This document shows, one piece after another, positions 15,080 through 22,544 of a DNA stretch of 30,351 nt. The notes beneath the pieces are model-generated. The model was not told the DNA's origin, did no database searches, and saw only the letters and a list, made by a program, of their open reading frames with translations. The DNA lies in IMG/VR virus record IMGVR_UViG_3300030090_006672, positions 1-30,351 of that record. One strand, given 5' to 3'. Origin of the DNA: a virus. Position numbers and translations under genes: made by a program. Numbering within the stretch: position 1 is the first letter of the stretch; each line of letters opens with the position of its first letter.

Positions 15080-17176
15080 TTATGCGTCACTCCTTTTTTC
15101 AACCGGTACAATCGCGCCTGTGTGATTAGGTTTGAAATTCCATTGTGAACCAACCCTTTTTTTCCCGGACTCTCCTTGCGCCGCGCATTCCCATTTGGAA
15201 AGGTCAGGCTCCGTGCAACCAACAACCATTTCGTATTCGAAGCCTGCCTCTTTATAACCTTGTTGAACACCCGCGTCGTATCCGCGCCCCATCTCTGTTC
15301 TTGCAATTCGCGTTGCCTTCCATCTTGAATCTGGGTCAAGAAATTCTTGCTTAAACGTGTCCTCTATTTTTACCGTTGTTTCGGATATGCTTAACCCTTC
15401 ATCTAAAGCTGTTTTTATTATTGCCTTTAACTCATCCCGTCTTGTATTTAACGTTTCTTGTGCATATTTAATTTTTAACGCTTCAATTGCCAGTCTAAAT
15501 TCTGGATTTTTAAACGGTTGTGCAATATCGGTTGAATCTGGAGTTTTTCCGTATACTTTTTGTGTAATCGCCAAGGCTGAAACAGCAATTGACACAAATG
15601 CCGGTTCTATTTGCTTTTGAGCTTCATTGACCTCAGCATCAAAATCGAACATGTCATTTATATCTAATTCTTTTGTATTTGGTATTTTCATTGCTTTTTC
15701 AAGTCCATTGATTACTCTCTCTTTTAAACCCTTGTAATAAGACGTAATACTTTTTTCAAACCGTGAAATATGTTTCTTTTCTGACAGCGTCTCTCTTTTT
15801 AATTTTAAAAGACGTTGATGCCCTACACTCAAAGACTTGCTATGAGTGCACCCCCCTTCATGGGCATGCAACGCCTTCCCGTCTTCTACCTGTGTATTGA
15901 CGGGCGTATTTATTATTGATTCAGCCGTGGTCAAAGAAAACGGCAATGTATAGGTATCATTTAAAGGGTTTTCGGTATTTTCTCTATAGCCTAATTCTTC
16001 TCTAGCTTCATGGCGATTCATTGCGCCTATATCTACCAACGATTTAACTTCGTTTAATTTCCGTTCTGGAGTTTTATAATTATTATAACGAAACTTGAAC
16101 CTTATATCTGTCTTACGTAGTCTCGTATCTAGGTTAGAGACTTTTTTAATTATTTCTGTGATTATGTCGGCTACAATATCCCCGTACCCCGGTATCGTGT
16201 TTTCATGATAAAGCGATGACTGCTCAGTTAGACTTGATGCAAATTGACCGCTGGCATCATAAAAAATTGGGGGAACTCCAAAAGCAGAATAAATATTTTC
16301 ACGAACGTTTTTTAATTGTTCAAGATATTGAATTTCATGATTACTGGTCTTAAGCTCCTTTACCTGGTCGATACCTTTCATAATTAAAGGCTTGCCATTG
16401 TTTCTCTTACCAGAATATTGTTTCTTCAATGCTTTTATTGCAAAGTTGAACTCTTTATCTGAGATGTGTTCGTTTTTCATACTCATAAATATATTTGAAA
16501 CAATACCGTTATCGGACCAAGCTCTTGCAATTTGAACTAGTTTGCGCGCATTCTCAAAAACTTGTTTATTCTGAGCAATTACACCGCTGTAACTTACGGC
16601 ATGTATTAGCGATTGCATACCACCAATAACGTACAGATCTTTTAGGTCTTGCTTCGATATTACCTTAGATTTATCACCATAATTAATTTTAAGAGAGTCA
16701 ATATGCGAAAAATTATACTCACCCGCATCGTCAATTGTTCTACTATTTTCACCTTTTAGTGTTACGGTAGATGGGTTGAGAACGTTAATGTTTAATTCAT
16801 TTGAATTATCAAGATACATTAACTCTATAACGCACTTATCTAACAAGGTGTTTGAAGTTAAAATGCCAATTAAATTTTTTAATGAACCGGCATTTGTGTT
16901 ATTTAAAATACTATCTATTTCATTAGTAGTATTACTGTTAAGCTCATTTCCTTGACTATCTGTATAAAAATAATCAAGTTTAGAAACGTCTTTTACTATT
17001 GTTTGAATGGCGTGGCCAGTAAAAGGGGTTTGGTACATCGCTTTCATAAAGTCTTTTGATTCTGTGTACTCTTCATTAGAGCTAGCATCATTACCTTTAA
17101 GGAAATCGAGATTATTTAAAGCTTTTCTTTGTTCAAAAACATTTCTATTTAAGTATCTTTTAATTCTTTTTATCAT
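15080..17176 (-). CDS. Portal protein fused to a MuF-like minor head domain
   Basis: The protein has 698 residues from the start used here. The first two thirds are an HK97-type portal: F-T-G-H-A-I-Q-T-I-V near residue 45, the I-L-T-S-N-T-L-L-D region, G-V-P-P-I-F-Y-D (a strong portal signature) and L-R-K-T-D-I-R-F-K-F. The last 170 residues are a MuF / Mu gpF-like minor head domain with I-A-R-T-E-M-G-R-G-Y-D-A-G-V-Q-Q-G and a following W-x-C segment. In most phages these are two genes. The frame extends to 17215, but the ATG at 17176 overlaps the LamG-like gene's stop (ATGA) and starts with a basic helix as portals do. A His/Cys segment (H-A-H-E-G-G-C-T-H-S) lies in the linker. Confidence 0.92.
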   Translation of the reverse strand: MIKRIKRYLNRNVFEQRKALNNLDFLKGNDASSNEEYTESKDFMKAMYQTPFTGHAIQTIVKDVSKLDYFYTDSQGNELNSNTTNEIDSILNNTNAGSLKNLIGILTSNTLLDKCVIELMYLDNSNELNINVLNPSTVTLKGENSRTIDDAGEYNFSHIDSLKINYGDKSKVISKQDLKDLYVIGGMQSLIHAVSYSGVIAQNKQVFENARKLVQIARAWSDNGIVSNIFMSMKNEHISDKEFNFAIKALKKQYSGKRNNGKPLIMKGIDQVKELKTSNHEIQYLEQLKNVRENIYSAFGVPPIFYDASGQFASSLTEQSSLYHENTIPGYGDIVADIITEIIKKVSNLDTRLRKTDIRFKFRYNNYKTPERKLNEVKSLVDIGAMNRHEAREELGYRENTENPLNDTYTLPFSLTTAESIINTPVNTQVEDGKALHAHEGGCTHSKSLSVGHQRLLKLKRETLSEKKHISRFEKSITSYYKGLKERVINGLEKAMKIPNTKELDINDMFDFDAEVNEAQKQIEPAFVSIAVSALAITQKVYGKTPDSTDIAQPFKNPEFRLAIEALKIKYAQETLNTRRDELKAIIKTALDEGLSISETTVKIEDTFKQEFLDPDSRWKATRIARTEMGRGYDAGVQQGYKEAGFEYEMVVGCTEPDLSKWECAAQGESGKKRVGSQWNFKPNHTGAIVPVEKRSDA

Positions 17177-17991
17177 TCGTTGAAATATCCTTTTGGCTGT
17201 GACGTGACGGCCCATTTCTTAGAGAGATATTTATGCATTGCAACTTTTTGTTGATGGGAATGATACGTATCAAAAATCAACAATTGAAAAAAACAAAAAT
17301 CTTCATGCATATTGTCTGTGCCATCTTGTAACGACATAATCGACAACGTTGTTAAATCTTCTAGGTCTAAAATTACAGATAGATCCTCTGTGTTTCGATG
17401 CCGTCCATTTAAATAAACGGTTTGTATTCGGCCGTCTGCGTGGGCATCTGTGCGCAATGAACTAGAAAAAATCATCGGTTCGCCTTCTATATTATGAGGA
17501 GAAAAATTTCCTTCATATTGGTTCCCTTTAACCTTAATTTTTCTAGTGACTCCATCTGATTTGGTGGTTAATTGAGAACGTGTAAAGTTTTCAGGGTCAA
17601 ATTCGTTTAATATTTGTACTGACGAATCAGCGTTTGCAAGTTCGACTAATATCCCGTCAGCATTATCCCAGCCGGGGCTATTGTCATCAGCCCCTTTATT
17701 CACAGGTCGAAAAACATTATAAATAGTAAGCTCTGGCTTCGTTAATGAAGGGTTTATAGTTAATTTAAGAGGAGTGTAATCAACACCTACATCTTTAGAT
17801 ATTGCGAATTTTCCTGTTTGCGAATCAACCCTACACCCTGCAAGGTCAGTTACCGAATTTGATACCAACGCTGCGCCACTCTTTCTACACTTGAGCTGGC
17901 TTATCTTTCCATTATTTACACTTATATTTTCAGGTACACTAGTATCAAAATCGTATACTAGCCCCGGCAAACAGTTAGTATCGTATATCAT
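17173..17991 (-). CDS. LamG / concanavalin-like domain protein, virion-associated
   Basis: The protein has 272 residues. The C-terminal strands and helix (F-C-F-F-Q-L-L-I-F-D-T-Y-H-S-H-Q-Q-K-V-A, then Y-L-S-K-K-W-A-V) match the usual end of LamG/ConA-like domains in phage and bacterial proteins. There the last strand is followed by 'x-x-x-x-x-V-x-x-Y-L-x-x-K-W'. The middle is beta-rich, with T-I-Y-N-V-F-R-P-V and V-Y-L-N-G-R-H as core strands. It sits between the small virion-like protein and the portal, an unusual place for a carbohydrate-binding fold. It could decorate the head or bind host or mucus glycans. No catalytic site is seen. Confidence 0.68.
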   Translation of the reverse strand: MIYDTNCLPGLVYDFDTSVPENISVNNGKISQLKCRKSGAALVSNSVTDLAGCRVDSQTGKFAISKDVGVDYTPLKLTINPSLTKPELTIYNVFRPVNKGADDNSPGWDNADGILVELANADSSVQILNEFDPENFTRSQLTTKSDGVTRKIKVKGNQYEGNFSPHNIEGEPMIFSSSLRTDAHADGRIQTVYLNGRHRNTEDLSVILDLEDLTTLSIMSLQDGTDNMHEDFCFFQLLIFDTYHSHQQKVAMHKYLSKKWAVTSQPKGYFNE

Positions 17992-18446
17992 TACTCAGAA
18001 AATATTTTTATTTTAAATGTTTCGGCACTTACTGGCGTAAAATCTGTCTGCGCTACTAAAATAACCCCTAAATCGTCAGAATTATTAGAGTCAATATCAA
18101 TATCCATGTTTTCAGTAAAATGAATTATCGAATCACCACCTGTAAAAGTTGAGATAGGATCTATTACTGCAACGACGCTTTTATTTTCTGCATCTGATAA
18201 GCTTAATGCTGTGTTGTCTTCCGATGTGTAAGTGCCATTTAAAAGCACAAGTTTAAATCTTGGGTCATTAGTTTCTTTTTTATCTCTAAATATCTGGACT
18301 TTTTTAATTTTTAATGTGCTAGATCGCCCACTAAAAAATTTAGACACCTTTAGTTCTTCCCCCGGATCTGCACTGCCCGATATTACATCATTTGCAGCGT
18401 AAGCATTCGTGTCTGCTACCCTAGTAATTGAAAGTGAATGTATCAT
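17991..18446 (-). CDS. Phage virion-like beta protein
   Basis: The protein has 151 residues. The start M-I-H-S-L-S-I-T-R-V-A-D-T-N-A-Y-A-A-N-D-V-I is the well-known 'T-R-x-A-D-T-x-A-Y-A-A-x-D-V' opening of a family of phage structural proteins found near head and neck genes. Their exact role is not established. The rest is beta-rich (L-K-I-K-K-V-Q-I-F-R-D-K, G-V-I-L-V-A-Q-T-D-F). It shares one base with the LamG-like gene, so the two are probably made together and may be partners on the capsid or vertex. A strong GGAGG site precedes it, directly after the terminator at 18474-18517. Confidence 0.72.
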   Translation of the reverse strand: MIHSLSITRVADTNAYAANDVISGSADPGEELKVSKFFSGRSSTLKIKKVQIFRDKKETNDPRFKLVLLNGTYTSEDNTALSLSDAENKSVVAVIDPISTFTGGDSIIHFTENMDIDIDSNNSDDLGVILVAQTDFTPVSAETFKIKIFSE

Positions 18447-18473
18447 TTATAATTTTCCTCCTGTTTTTAAAGC

Positions 18474-18517
18474 AAAAAAAAAGCGTCGTTCAAGGTTTCT
18501 TATTCCTTGAGCGACGC
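18474..18517 (-). terminator. Rho-independent terminator inside the head operon
   Basis: Arms 18483-18495 (GCGTCGTTCAAGG) and 18505-18517 (CCTTGAGCGACGC) form a 13-pair stem with one mismatch or wobble and a 9-base loop. On the minus strand it is followed by nine T residues (18482 down to 18474). On the plus strand only four T residues follow. It should stop minus-strand transcription coming from the 18597-18812 gene and, unless antitermination acts, from the terminase genes too. Confidence 0.88.
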
Positions 18518-18596
18518 TTTTGATTGCGGTAGCTGATATTTAAATTTATTAATTTACTAACGGCACGTTTGATTGTGAATAATTAGTAAACTTTGT

Positions 18597-18812
18597 TTAT
18601 TTTATGTCGTACATTCCTAGAAGTGGCTCTAGCCTTACGACACTTCCTCTGTGATAGTGAATATTAATTTTTCCTGACTCTACTATTCCAAATTTTTTAA
18701 ATAAGGTAACTAATAGATCTTTTTCACTATGACTTAACGTAATACTTTTCAAATCTACCCCTTTTGAAAATTTATTATACTCTTTACTAATTCTACCCTT
18801 ATTATACCACAT
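18597..18812 (-). CDS. Small DUF2292-like protein, self-contained transcription unit
   Basis: The protein has up to 71 residues. Its C-terminal 40 (L-F-K-K-F-G-I-V-E-S-G-K-I-N-I-H-Y-H-R-G followed by S-V-V-R-L-E-P-L) resemble DUF2292, a small domain of the form 'G-x-I-x-I-x-x-x-x-G-x-V-V-x-I-E'. The resemblance is by eye. The ATG at 18812 overlaps an extended -10 element, so if that promoter is used the real start is probably the TTG near 18754, which has AAGGGG upstream and gives about 50 residues. A terminator follows the stop by about 80 bases. Promoter, one gene and terminator inside a structural operon is the classic layout of a moron. Function unknown. Confidence 0.6.
   Translation of the reverse strand: MWYNKGRISKEYNKFSKGVDLKSITLSHSEKDLLVTLFKKFGIVESGKINIHYHRGSVVRLEPLLGMYDIK
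18801..18809 (-). promoter_or_regulatory. Extended -10 promoter at the start of the DUF2292-like gene
   Basis: On the minus strand the sequence is TGGTATAAT, a full extended -10 (TATAAT at 18806-18801). The -35 region 17 bases upstream is weak (TTCGCT). It falls within the first codons of the longest reading frame, which argues for an internal start. Confidence 0.55.
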
Positions 18813-18830
18813 TTAAACGGGAAAGCGAAA

Positions 18831-20264
18831 TTATAATGCCTCTATTCTTAAGTACTCATTTCTTAATCGCGTACTATAACGTCCTGTTTTTAAAATTGTA
18901 AAACAACAGTAACGTAAAGCATCTACTGCATGATCATTTTCCTTAACAATCTCTTCTGTCCTTCTAGTGTCATAACGCATTAACTGGATTTCATTGATTA
19001 AATTGGGGCAATACTGTTTATTTATTCGTAACCTAACATCTTTATCAACAGGCGTGAATAATGTCATTAGCCAATCAAAGCCGGGACGTCTTGCATTCAT
19101 ACCCTTTTCCGCTCTTATTCCGGCCCTCCGTACTGACTCTATATACTCTGGTTCTGCTGGATCACAAAACACCGTAGTAACAGCATTGTCATACTGCCCT
19201 GTTCGTATAACTGATTCGTTATATCCTTTTACTTTTATCCCCAAGCTTTCAGTGAATTCTAAAAACCCTTTACCTTTGTCTTTATGATTGAATAAACTGT
19301 GTAATCGGCTTATCCATGTATCATCGCCTTCATTTTGAGGTACGATTCTAACACCAGTTTCATATAATTCGAAAAGCACATCTAACTTATCGTCTTCCTC
19401 ACCTGTTTGTCGGTGACCTACTACTATTATAGTGCCAGGATTATCTCCAAAGCCAAAGTCCATTCCCGCATAAATATGTTCGTAATCATTTAGATCTATA
19501 TCCCAATTAACAAACGTTTTGTCTTCCTCAATCATATCAAACACTTGCCCTTCCATCTGTGTTAAAGAAGCATTGTAACGCCTATTAAACACTTTTGCAG
19601 GTAAAGAGTCCTTGAGTTGCTGTATTTTTTCTTTGGACCAATACGGATTATCCTCACTGCACCAAGTATGAAACCCATAACGTTGATCTTTCATTAACGC
19701 TGGTTTGATAATCGTGTCTTTAATCCATCCTAGTTGGTCGGGCTTTACTGATCCCGTACATATAACACGGCCGTTTGTGATAGCTGTTCTCGAATGCACT
19801 TGATCATAAAAGTTTTTTGGACATTGGAAAACTTCGTCTAACCACGCAATAAATACCGTATCTAAACCCTCAATTTTCGCCTCGGTCTGTTCATACGATG
19901 ACATTATTATTTGAACTTTAACATCTGGATGTGACGACTGCATTATTATAGTTTTATCTGAAATGTTTTTATCTATTAATAAGGAAAATCCGGCATATAA
20001 AGACAGTTCTTCAATTGTATTTTTGACCATGGGCCAAGCTACAAGCTTCAACTGTTTTTGGGTTGGCTCAACAATTAAAATTTTATAGTTTTTTTTCTCT
20101 TTTAAAAATGTTTCATTGTAACCGTCTAGCATAAAGGCTGATAGTAATACCTTGTAACATGCCGCTATTGTTTTTCCTGATTGCTCACCAGCAGCAGCTA
20201 GTACAGTCTTTGAGCTATCTTGTACAAAATCAGCCTGTTTAGCGTTTGCCGTTAGATTGATCAT
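18831..20264 (-). CDS. terL: Terminase large subunit
   Basis: The protein has 477 residues. It is the DNA-packaging motor and nuclease. The ATPase half has the Walker A motif G-E-Q-S-G-K-T at residues 26-32, Walker B T-V-F-I-A-W-L-D-E-V at 136-145 with the catalytic Glu144, and the coupling motif C-T-G-S-V at 169-173. The nuclease half (Terminase_6C, RNase H fold) opens with Y-A-G-M-D-F-G-F-G-D (Asp269), continues with V-F-C-D-P-A-E-P, and ends with H-A-V-D-A-L-R-Y, giving the three metal-binding acids. Length and motif order are standard. It lies 11 bases after a membrane-protein gene that separates it from the small subunit. Confidence 0.97.
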   Translation of the reverse strand: MINLTANAKQADFVQDSSKTVLAAAGEQSGKTIAACYKVLLSAFMLDGYNETFLKEKKNYKILIVEPTQKQLKLVAWPMVKNTIEELSLYAGFSLLIDKNISDKTIIMQSSHPDVKVQIIMSSYEQTEAKIEGLDTVFIAWLDEVFQCPKNFYDQVHSRTAITNGRVICTGSVKPDQLGWIKDTIIKPALMKDQRYGFHTWCSEDNPYWSKEKIQQLKDSLPAKVFNRRYNASLTQMEGQVFDMIEEDKTFVNWDIDLNDYEHIYAGMDFGFGDNPGTIIVVGHRQTGEEDDKLDVLFELYETGVRIVPQNEGDDTWISRLHSLFNHKDKGKGFLEFTESLGIKVKGYNESVIRTGQYDNAVTTVFCDPAEPEYIESVRRAGIRAEKGMNARRPGFDWLMTLFTPVDKDVRLRINKQYCPNLINEIQLMRYDTRRTEEIVKENDHAVDALRYCCFTILKTGRYSTRLRNEYLRIEAL

Positions 20265-20275
20265 TATTTTTTTAC

Positions 20276-20683
20276 TTAATTTATTATAAAACCAACAATA
20301 TATATTCCAATAATAACTTGAAATAATATTAATGATATTTTTAGTATTTTAGATTTTTTACTATTCAACTCTTTGTTTCTTTCAAAACGTGTTTCATACC
20401 TATATCTTGATCGTTGAATTATTTCCTCTATTGTTTTTTCATCATCAAATTCACTTAGTGGGAGTCCTGCCCCTTTATAAGGTAGAGGATATAGACCCGT
20501 CATCAAATACATAGATAAAGCAAATAAGAATATACTTATAAAATGAGATGTTAATAAACATGCTAATAAAAGAATAAGTATTAATAGGTTATATATTTTT
20601 TTATCTAGTTCTTTAGAGAAATCAAGTATAAAGAATATTCTTTTTTCTCCTTGTCGCAACAATTCATGTAATTTTTTTGTCAT
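20276..20683 (-). CDS. Three-helix membrane protein between the terminase genes
   Basis: The protein has 135 residues. Two closely spaced membrane helices (about 31-48, N-L-L-I-L-I-L-L-L-A-C-L-L, and 47-64, F-I-S-I-F-L-F-A-L-S-M-Y-L-M) are followed by a charged loop. That loop contains R-S-R-Y-R-Y-E-T-R-F-E-R-N-K-E. A third helix closes the protein (about 114-134, I-S-L-I-L-F-Q-V-I-I-G-I-Y-I-V-G-F). AGGAG stands 7 bases before the ATG. A membrane protein between small and large terminase is unusual. It might be a holin, an exclusion protein or a late insertion, and nothing in the sequence links it to packaging. Confidence 0.72.
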   Translation of the reverse strand: MTKKLHELLRQGEKRIFFILDFSKELDKKIYNLLILILLLACLLTSHFISIFLFALSMYLMTGLYPLPYKGAGLPLSEFDDEKTIEEIIQRSRYRYETRFERNKELNSKKSKILKISLILFQVIIGIYIVGFIIN

Positions 20684-20692
20684 ATATAGCTC

Positions 20693-21094
20693 CTAGTTTT
20701 TATTATTAAACTTAAATGGATTGCTGATCCCTAAGGCTTTCTGTAACGGCTCTAACTCATCAGTAACACTCTTTAATTGCTGTGCTTTTTGTATACTAAG
20801 ATCAATTTCGCTCTTATGCTTCCACCTATCTTTTGCCCTATTCGTTAGAAAAAAAATAATTGCAGTTGTATTTCCTGTTATTGCTTGCTTGTACAAGCTG
20901 TCTTCAACATCAAAAACTCTACTATCCAGCTCTTGATAGAATGAATCCTTAAATTCTTTGTTACTACTTAAATGTTTATAGAATGTACTTCGACCTATTC
21001 CGACTTTTTCACATGACTTTTTAACCGTGAAGCCCTGAGTAATATAAAGCTTAACCTCTTCCAGTTTTCTGTTATTATTCTTTAACGTTTCCAC
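20693..21094 (-). CDS. terS: Terminase small subunit-like helix-turn-helix protein
   Basis: The protein has 133 residues. It should recognise the packaging site and hand DNA to the large subunit. The N-terminal HTH (V-K-L-Y-I-T-Q-G-F-T-V-K-K-S-C-E-K-V-G-I followed by G-R-S-T-F-Y-K-H-L) and the downstream V-E-D-S-L-Y-K-Q-A-I-T-G-N-T-T-A-I-I-F helix pair are typical. The N-R-A-K-D-R-W-K step also matches phBC6A51-type and related small terminase proteins. The frame begins with GTG at 21094, preceded by AAAAAGG, and overlaps the previous gene by 20 bases. The position two genes before the large subunit supports the call. A plain DNA-binding regulator is the alternative. Confidence 0.78.
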   Translation of the reverse strand: METLKNNNRKLEEVKLYITQGFTVKKSCEKVGIGRSTFYKHLSSNKEFKDSFYQELDSRVFDVEDSLYKQAITGNTTAIIFFLTNRAKDRWKHKSEIDLSIQKAQQLKSVTDELEPLQKALGISNPFKFNNKN

Positions 21095-21305
21095 TGGAAT
21101 ACCTTTTTAGCTTGTCCTTCACAAGCTTTAAGTACTTAGGTGATTTATATATTAAGTTTTGCGTCTGCCTATGATCTAGTTTATAAGCATTACACAAATC
21201 GGGTAACGAGATATTTAAATTAATATGAGCATGCGCAACATCATCAACTCTTTCAAGTAATGTTTTTTTTGATAGAATTTGTTTTACTTTAGGCGATAAT
21301 TTCAT
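21075..21305 (-). CDS. Small putative HTH protein before the small terminase
   Basis: The protein has 76 residues, basic, all helical by eye. Residues 33-56 (I-S-L-P-D-L-C-N-A-Y-K-L-D-H-R-Q-T-Q-N-L-I) could form a helix-turn-helix. It overlaps the small terminase gene by 20 bases and follows a promoter at 21354-21362, so it may be expressed with packaging genes. It could be a DNA-binding partner of the small terminase or a regulator. No family was recognised. Confidence 0.65.
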   Translation of the reverse strand: MKLSPKVKQILSKKTLLERVDDVAHAHINLNISLPDLCNAYKLDHRQTQNLIYKSPKYLKLVKDKLKRYSSGNVKE

Positions 21306-21353
21306 TGATTTTTCTTGTCTCTTTTTTTTTATAGTGTCTCGTCTGTCTCTTTA

Positions 21354-21362
21354 ATTATATCA
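21354..21362 (-). promoter_or_regulatory. Extended -10 promoter before the packaging genes
   Basis: On the minus strand TGATATAAT is a full extended -10; the -35 region is poor. The same nonamer occurs at the repressor promoter (26097-26089). The transcribed start region contains AGAGACA, also present just after the main late promoter at 22487. It lies in the 69-base gap between the ParB-like gene and the 21075-21305 gene. Confidence 0.55.
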
Positions 21363-21374
21363 CAGTAAGTGAGA

Positions 21375-21884
21375 TTAATGGCATTTATAGCCTAAATCCA
21401 TTAACTGCCTTATACCTGTTTTTCTTTCTTTTTCAGTATCAAATATAACTGATACTTTAAACGTTTTTGTTTTCTTTTCTTCTTCTTCTTCTTTCTCTTC
21501 GATTAGATCATTAAAATTATGTACCCCTAAATCTTGCGCAGAGAATCCCCATCCTTTTAGATCATCCAATTGAAACTCGTTAGACAAAATATCAAAATCC
21601 CATTCCCCTGAGTTTTTGTTTAATCGTATATTTAACTCTTTCTCATCTTTATCGCTTAACTCTATGTAATAAACTGGTATAGAACTGTTTCCCAGTAATG
21701 ACCATATCTTAGCCCTTTGATGACCACCGACTATGTTATTATTATTTTTATTTACTATAATAGGTTCTACCATACCGTACTTTAAAAGACTTTTCCTTAA
21801 ATCCTCATACTGTTTTTTAGTTAACCTTCTAGGGTTGTATTTAGCTTCGTTTAACTCTGATAATTTTACATTTTCTATTTTCAT
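21375..21884 (-). CDS. ParB-like (ParB/Srx) domain protein without methylase domain
   Basis: The protein has 169 residues. Residues 1-95 are a ParB/Sulfiredoxin nuclease-like domain: V-K-L-S-E-L-N-E-A-K-Y-N-P-R-R-L, then L-R-K-S-L-L-K-Y-G-M-V-E-P-I-I-V, and the defining G-G-H-Q-R-A-K motif. In phages this domain usually sits at the front of a DNA methyltransferase. Here a short linker with a Glu-rich stretch leads to a C-terminal beta segment (F-K-V-S-V-I-F-D-T-E-K-E-R) and stops, with no methylase gene nearby. Known homologues bind CTP or cut DNA. It may act in DNA packaging or host DNA handling, but the role is not visible. Confidence 0.85.
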   Translation of the reverse strand: MKIENVKLSELNEAKYNPRRLTKKQYEDLRKSLLKYGMVEPIIVNKNNNNIVGGHQRAKIWSLLGNSSIPVYYIELSDKDEKELNIRLNKNSGEWDFDILSNEFQLDDLKGWGFSAQDLGVHNFNDLIEEKEEEEEKKTKTFKVSVIFDTEKERKTGIRQLMDLGYKCH

Positions 21885-21888
21885 AATA

Positions 21889-22110
21889 TCAATCCTCTAC
21901 CGGTAATTTATCTTTATTTTTTAACCAGTAGTTGTAACAATCTGAGGATAGCGTAGCAACTCCTTTATATATTTTCACCAGCCCTTTCTCTTGTAAAGAA
22001 AACAATGATGGATTAACTAAAGTTAATGCTTGGGCTTCTTTTTTGATATAACAGTGTATAAGTCTTTTTTCTTCTAGATTAAGCTCTTTTATAGTATTTT
22101 TACGTGTCAT
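21889..22110 (-). CDS. Small winged-helix-like protein
   Basis: The protein has 73 residues. The pattern L-N-L-E-E-K-R-L-I-H-C-Y-I, then L-F-S-L-Q-E-K-G-L-V-K-I-Y-K-G-V-A-T-L looks like a helix-helix-wing unit, as in small winged-helix DNA-binding or C-terminal SieB-like domains. It shares four bases with the gene before it and is followed by the ParB-like gene after four bases. No membrane segment is present. The function is unknown; a regulator or exclusion-related protein is possible. Confidence 0.62.
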   Translation of the reverse strand: MTRKNTIKELNLEEKRLIHCYIKKEAQALTLVNPSLFSLQEKGLVKIYKGVATLSSDCYNYWLKNKDKLPVED

Positions 22111-22463
22111 ATTATCTTTTTTTCCCCGTTGACTATCTCCATAACAAACACCTCGTTTACCATGTATAAATAACCCTTGTCCTTATCCATTATAGTAAAC
22201 TCTATAGGACATGTTTCAGTAGGGCAATACGTAGGAAGATTTGTTATTTCTATGTAGGTGTTAGCTTCTACAGACGTTGTTAATAGAAAGTCTTTTAATA
22301 ATGTTTCAGCATATAGAATTTTAGATATTGTTTTTAGTTTGTAGTTTATTGATACATCTTCAGTGTAGATGTCATTTAATATCTCTTGATACATAGGGCG
22401 TCTTTGTTTAATCTCTGGCATTTCTGATCCAGTTAAGCCTAAATTTAGATATTCTCTAAGCAT
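22107..22463 (-). CDS. Hypothetical protein, first gene of the long minus-strand operon
   Basis: The protein has 118 residues and was not recognised. An N-terminal helical part (Y-Q-E-I-L-N-D-I-Y) is followed by a longer helix and then a beta-rich C-terminal half. That half contains a C-P-T-E-T-C pair of cysteines in N-L-P-T-Y-C-P-T-E-T-C-P-I-E-F, and ends with Y-M-V-N-E-V-F-V-M-E-I-V. The two Cys residues are four apart, which could bind metal or form a disulfide. It has a GGGAGG site and directly follows the promoter at 22487-22518, so it is the first product of the operon that leads to terminase and virion genes. Confidence 0.68.
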   Translation of the reverse strand: MLREYLNLGLTGSEMPEIKQRRPMYQEILNDIYTEDVSINYKLKTISKILYAETLLKDFLLTTSVEANTYIEITNLPTYCPTETCPIEFTIMDKDKGYLYMVNEVFVMEIVNGEKKII

Positions 22464-22486
22464 AAAAAACCTCCCTTTTTGTCTCT

Positions 22487-22518
22487 ATTATAGTACCATA
22501 TTTTTTGTCTTTTTTCAA
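22487..22518 (-). promoter_or_regulatory. Promoter of the late minus-strand operon
   Basis: On the minus strand TTGAAA (22518-22513) precedes an extended -10-like TGGTACTAT at 17 bases, overlapping a perfect TATAAT (22492-22487) at 20 bases. Either would start transcription near 22480, followed by GGGAGG and the ATG at 22463. The -35 lies inside a 14-base palindrome, so a repressor bound there would block the promoter. Confidence 0.65.
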
Positions 22519-22525
22519 TTGAAAA
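22512..22525. promoter_or_regulatory. 14-base palindrome, candidate operator in the divergent promoter region
   Basis: TTTTCAATTGAAAA is a perfect inverted repeat. It covers the -35 of the late operon promoter and lies about 25 bases upstream of the -10 of the opposite HTH gene, a layout suited to one protein controlling both. The Fis-like HTH protein encoded next to it is the natural candidate ligand. Confidence 0.5.
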
Positions 22526-22544
22526 CTTTCACTTTATGTGTATT

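Noticed and set aside
15080-15339. Longer start of the prohead protease (87 extra residues)
   Set aside because: The extra part lies wholly inside the portal-MuF coding region in another frame. The ATG at 15078, just after the portal stop and with GGAG upstream, gives the normal length.
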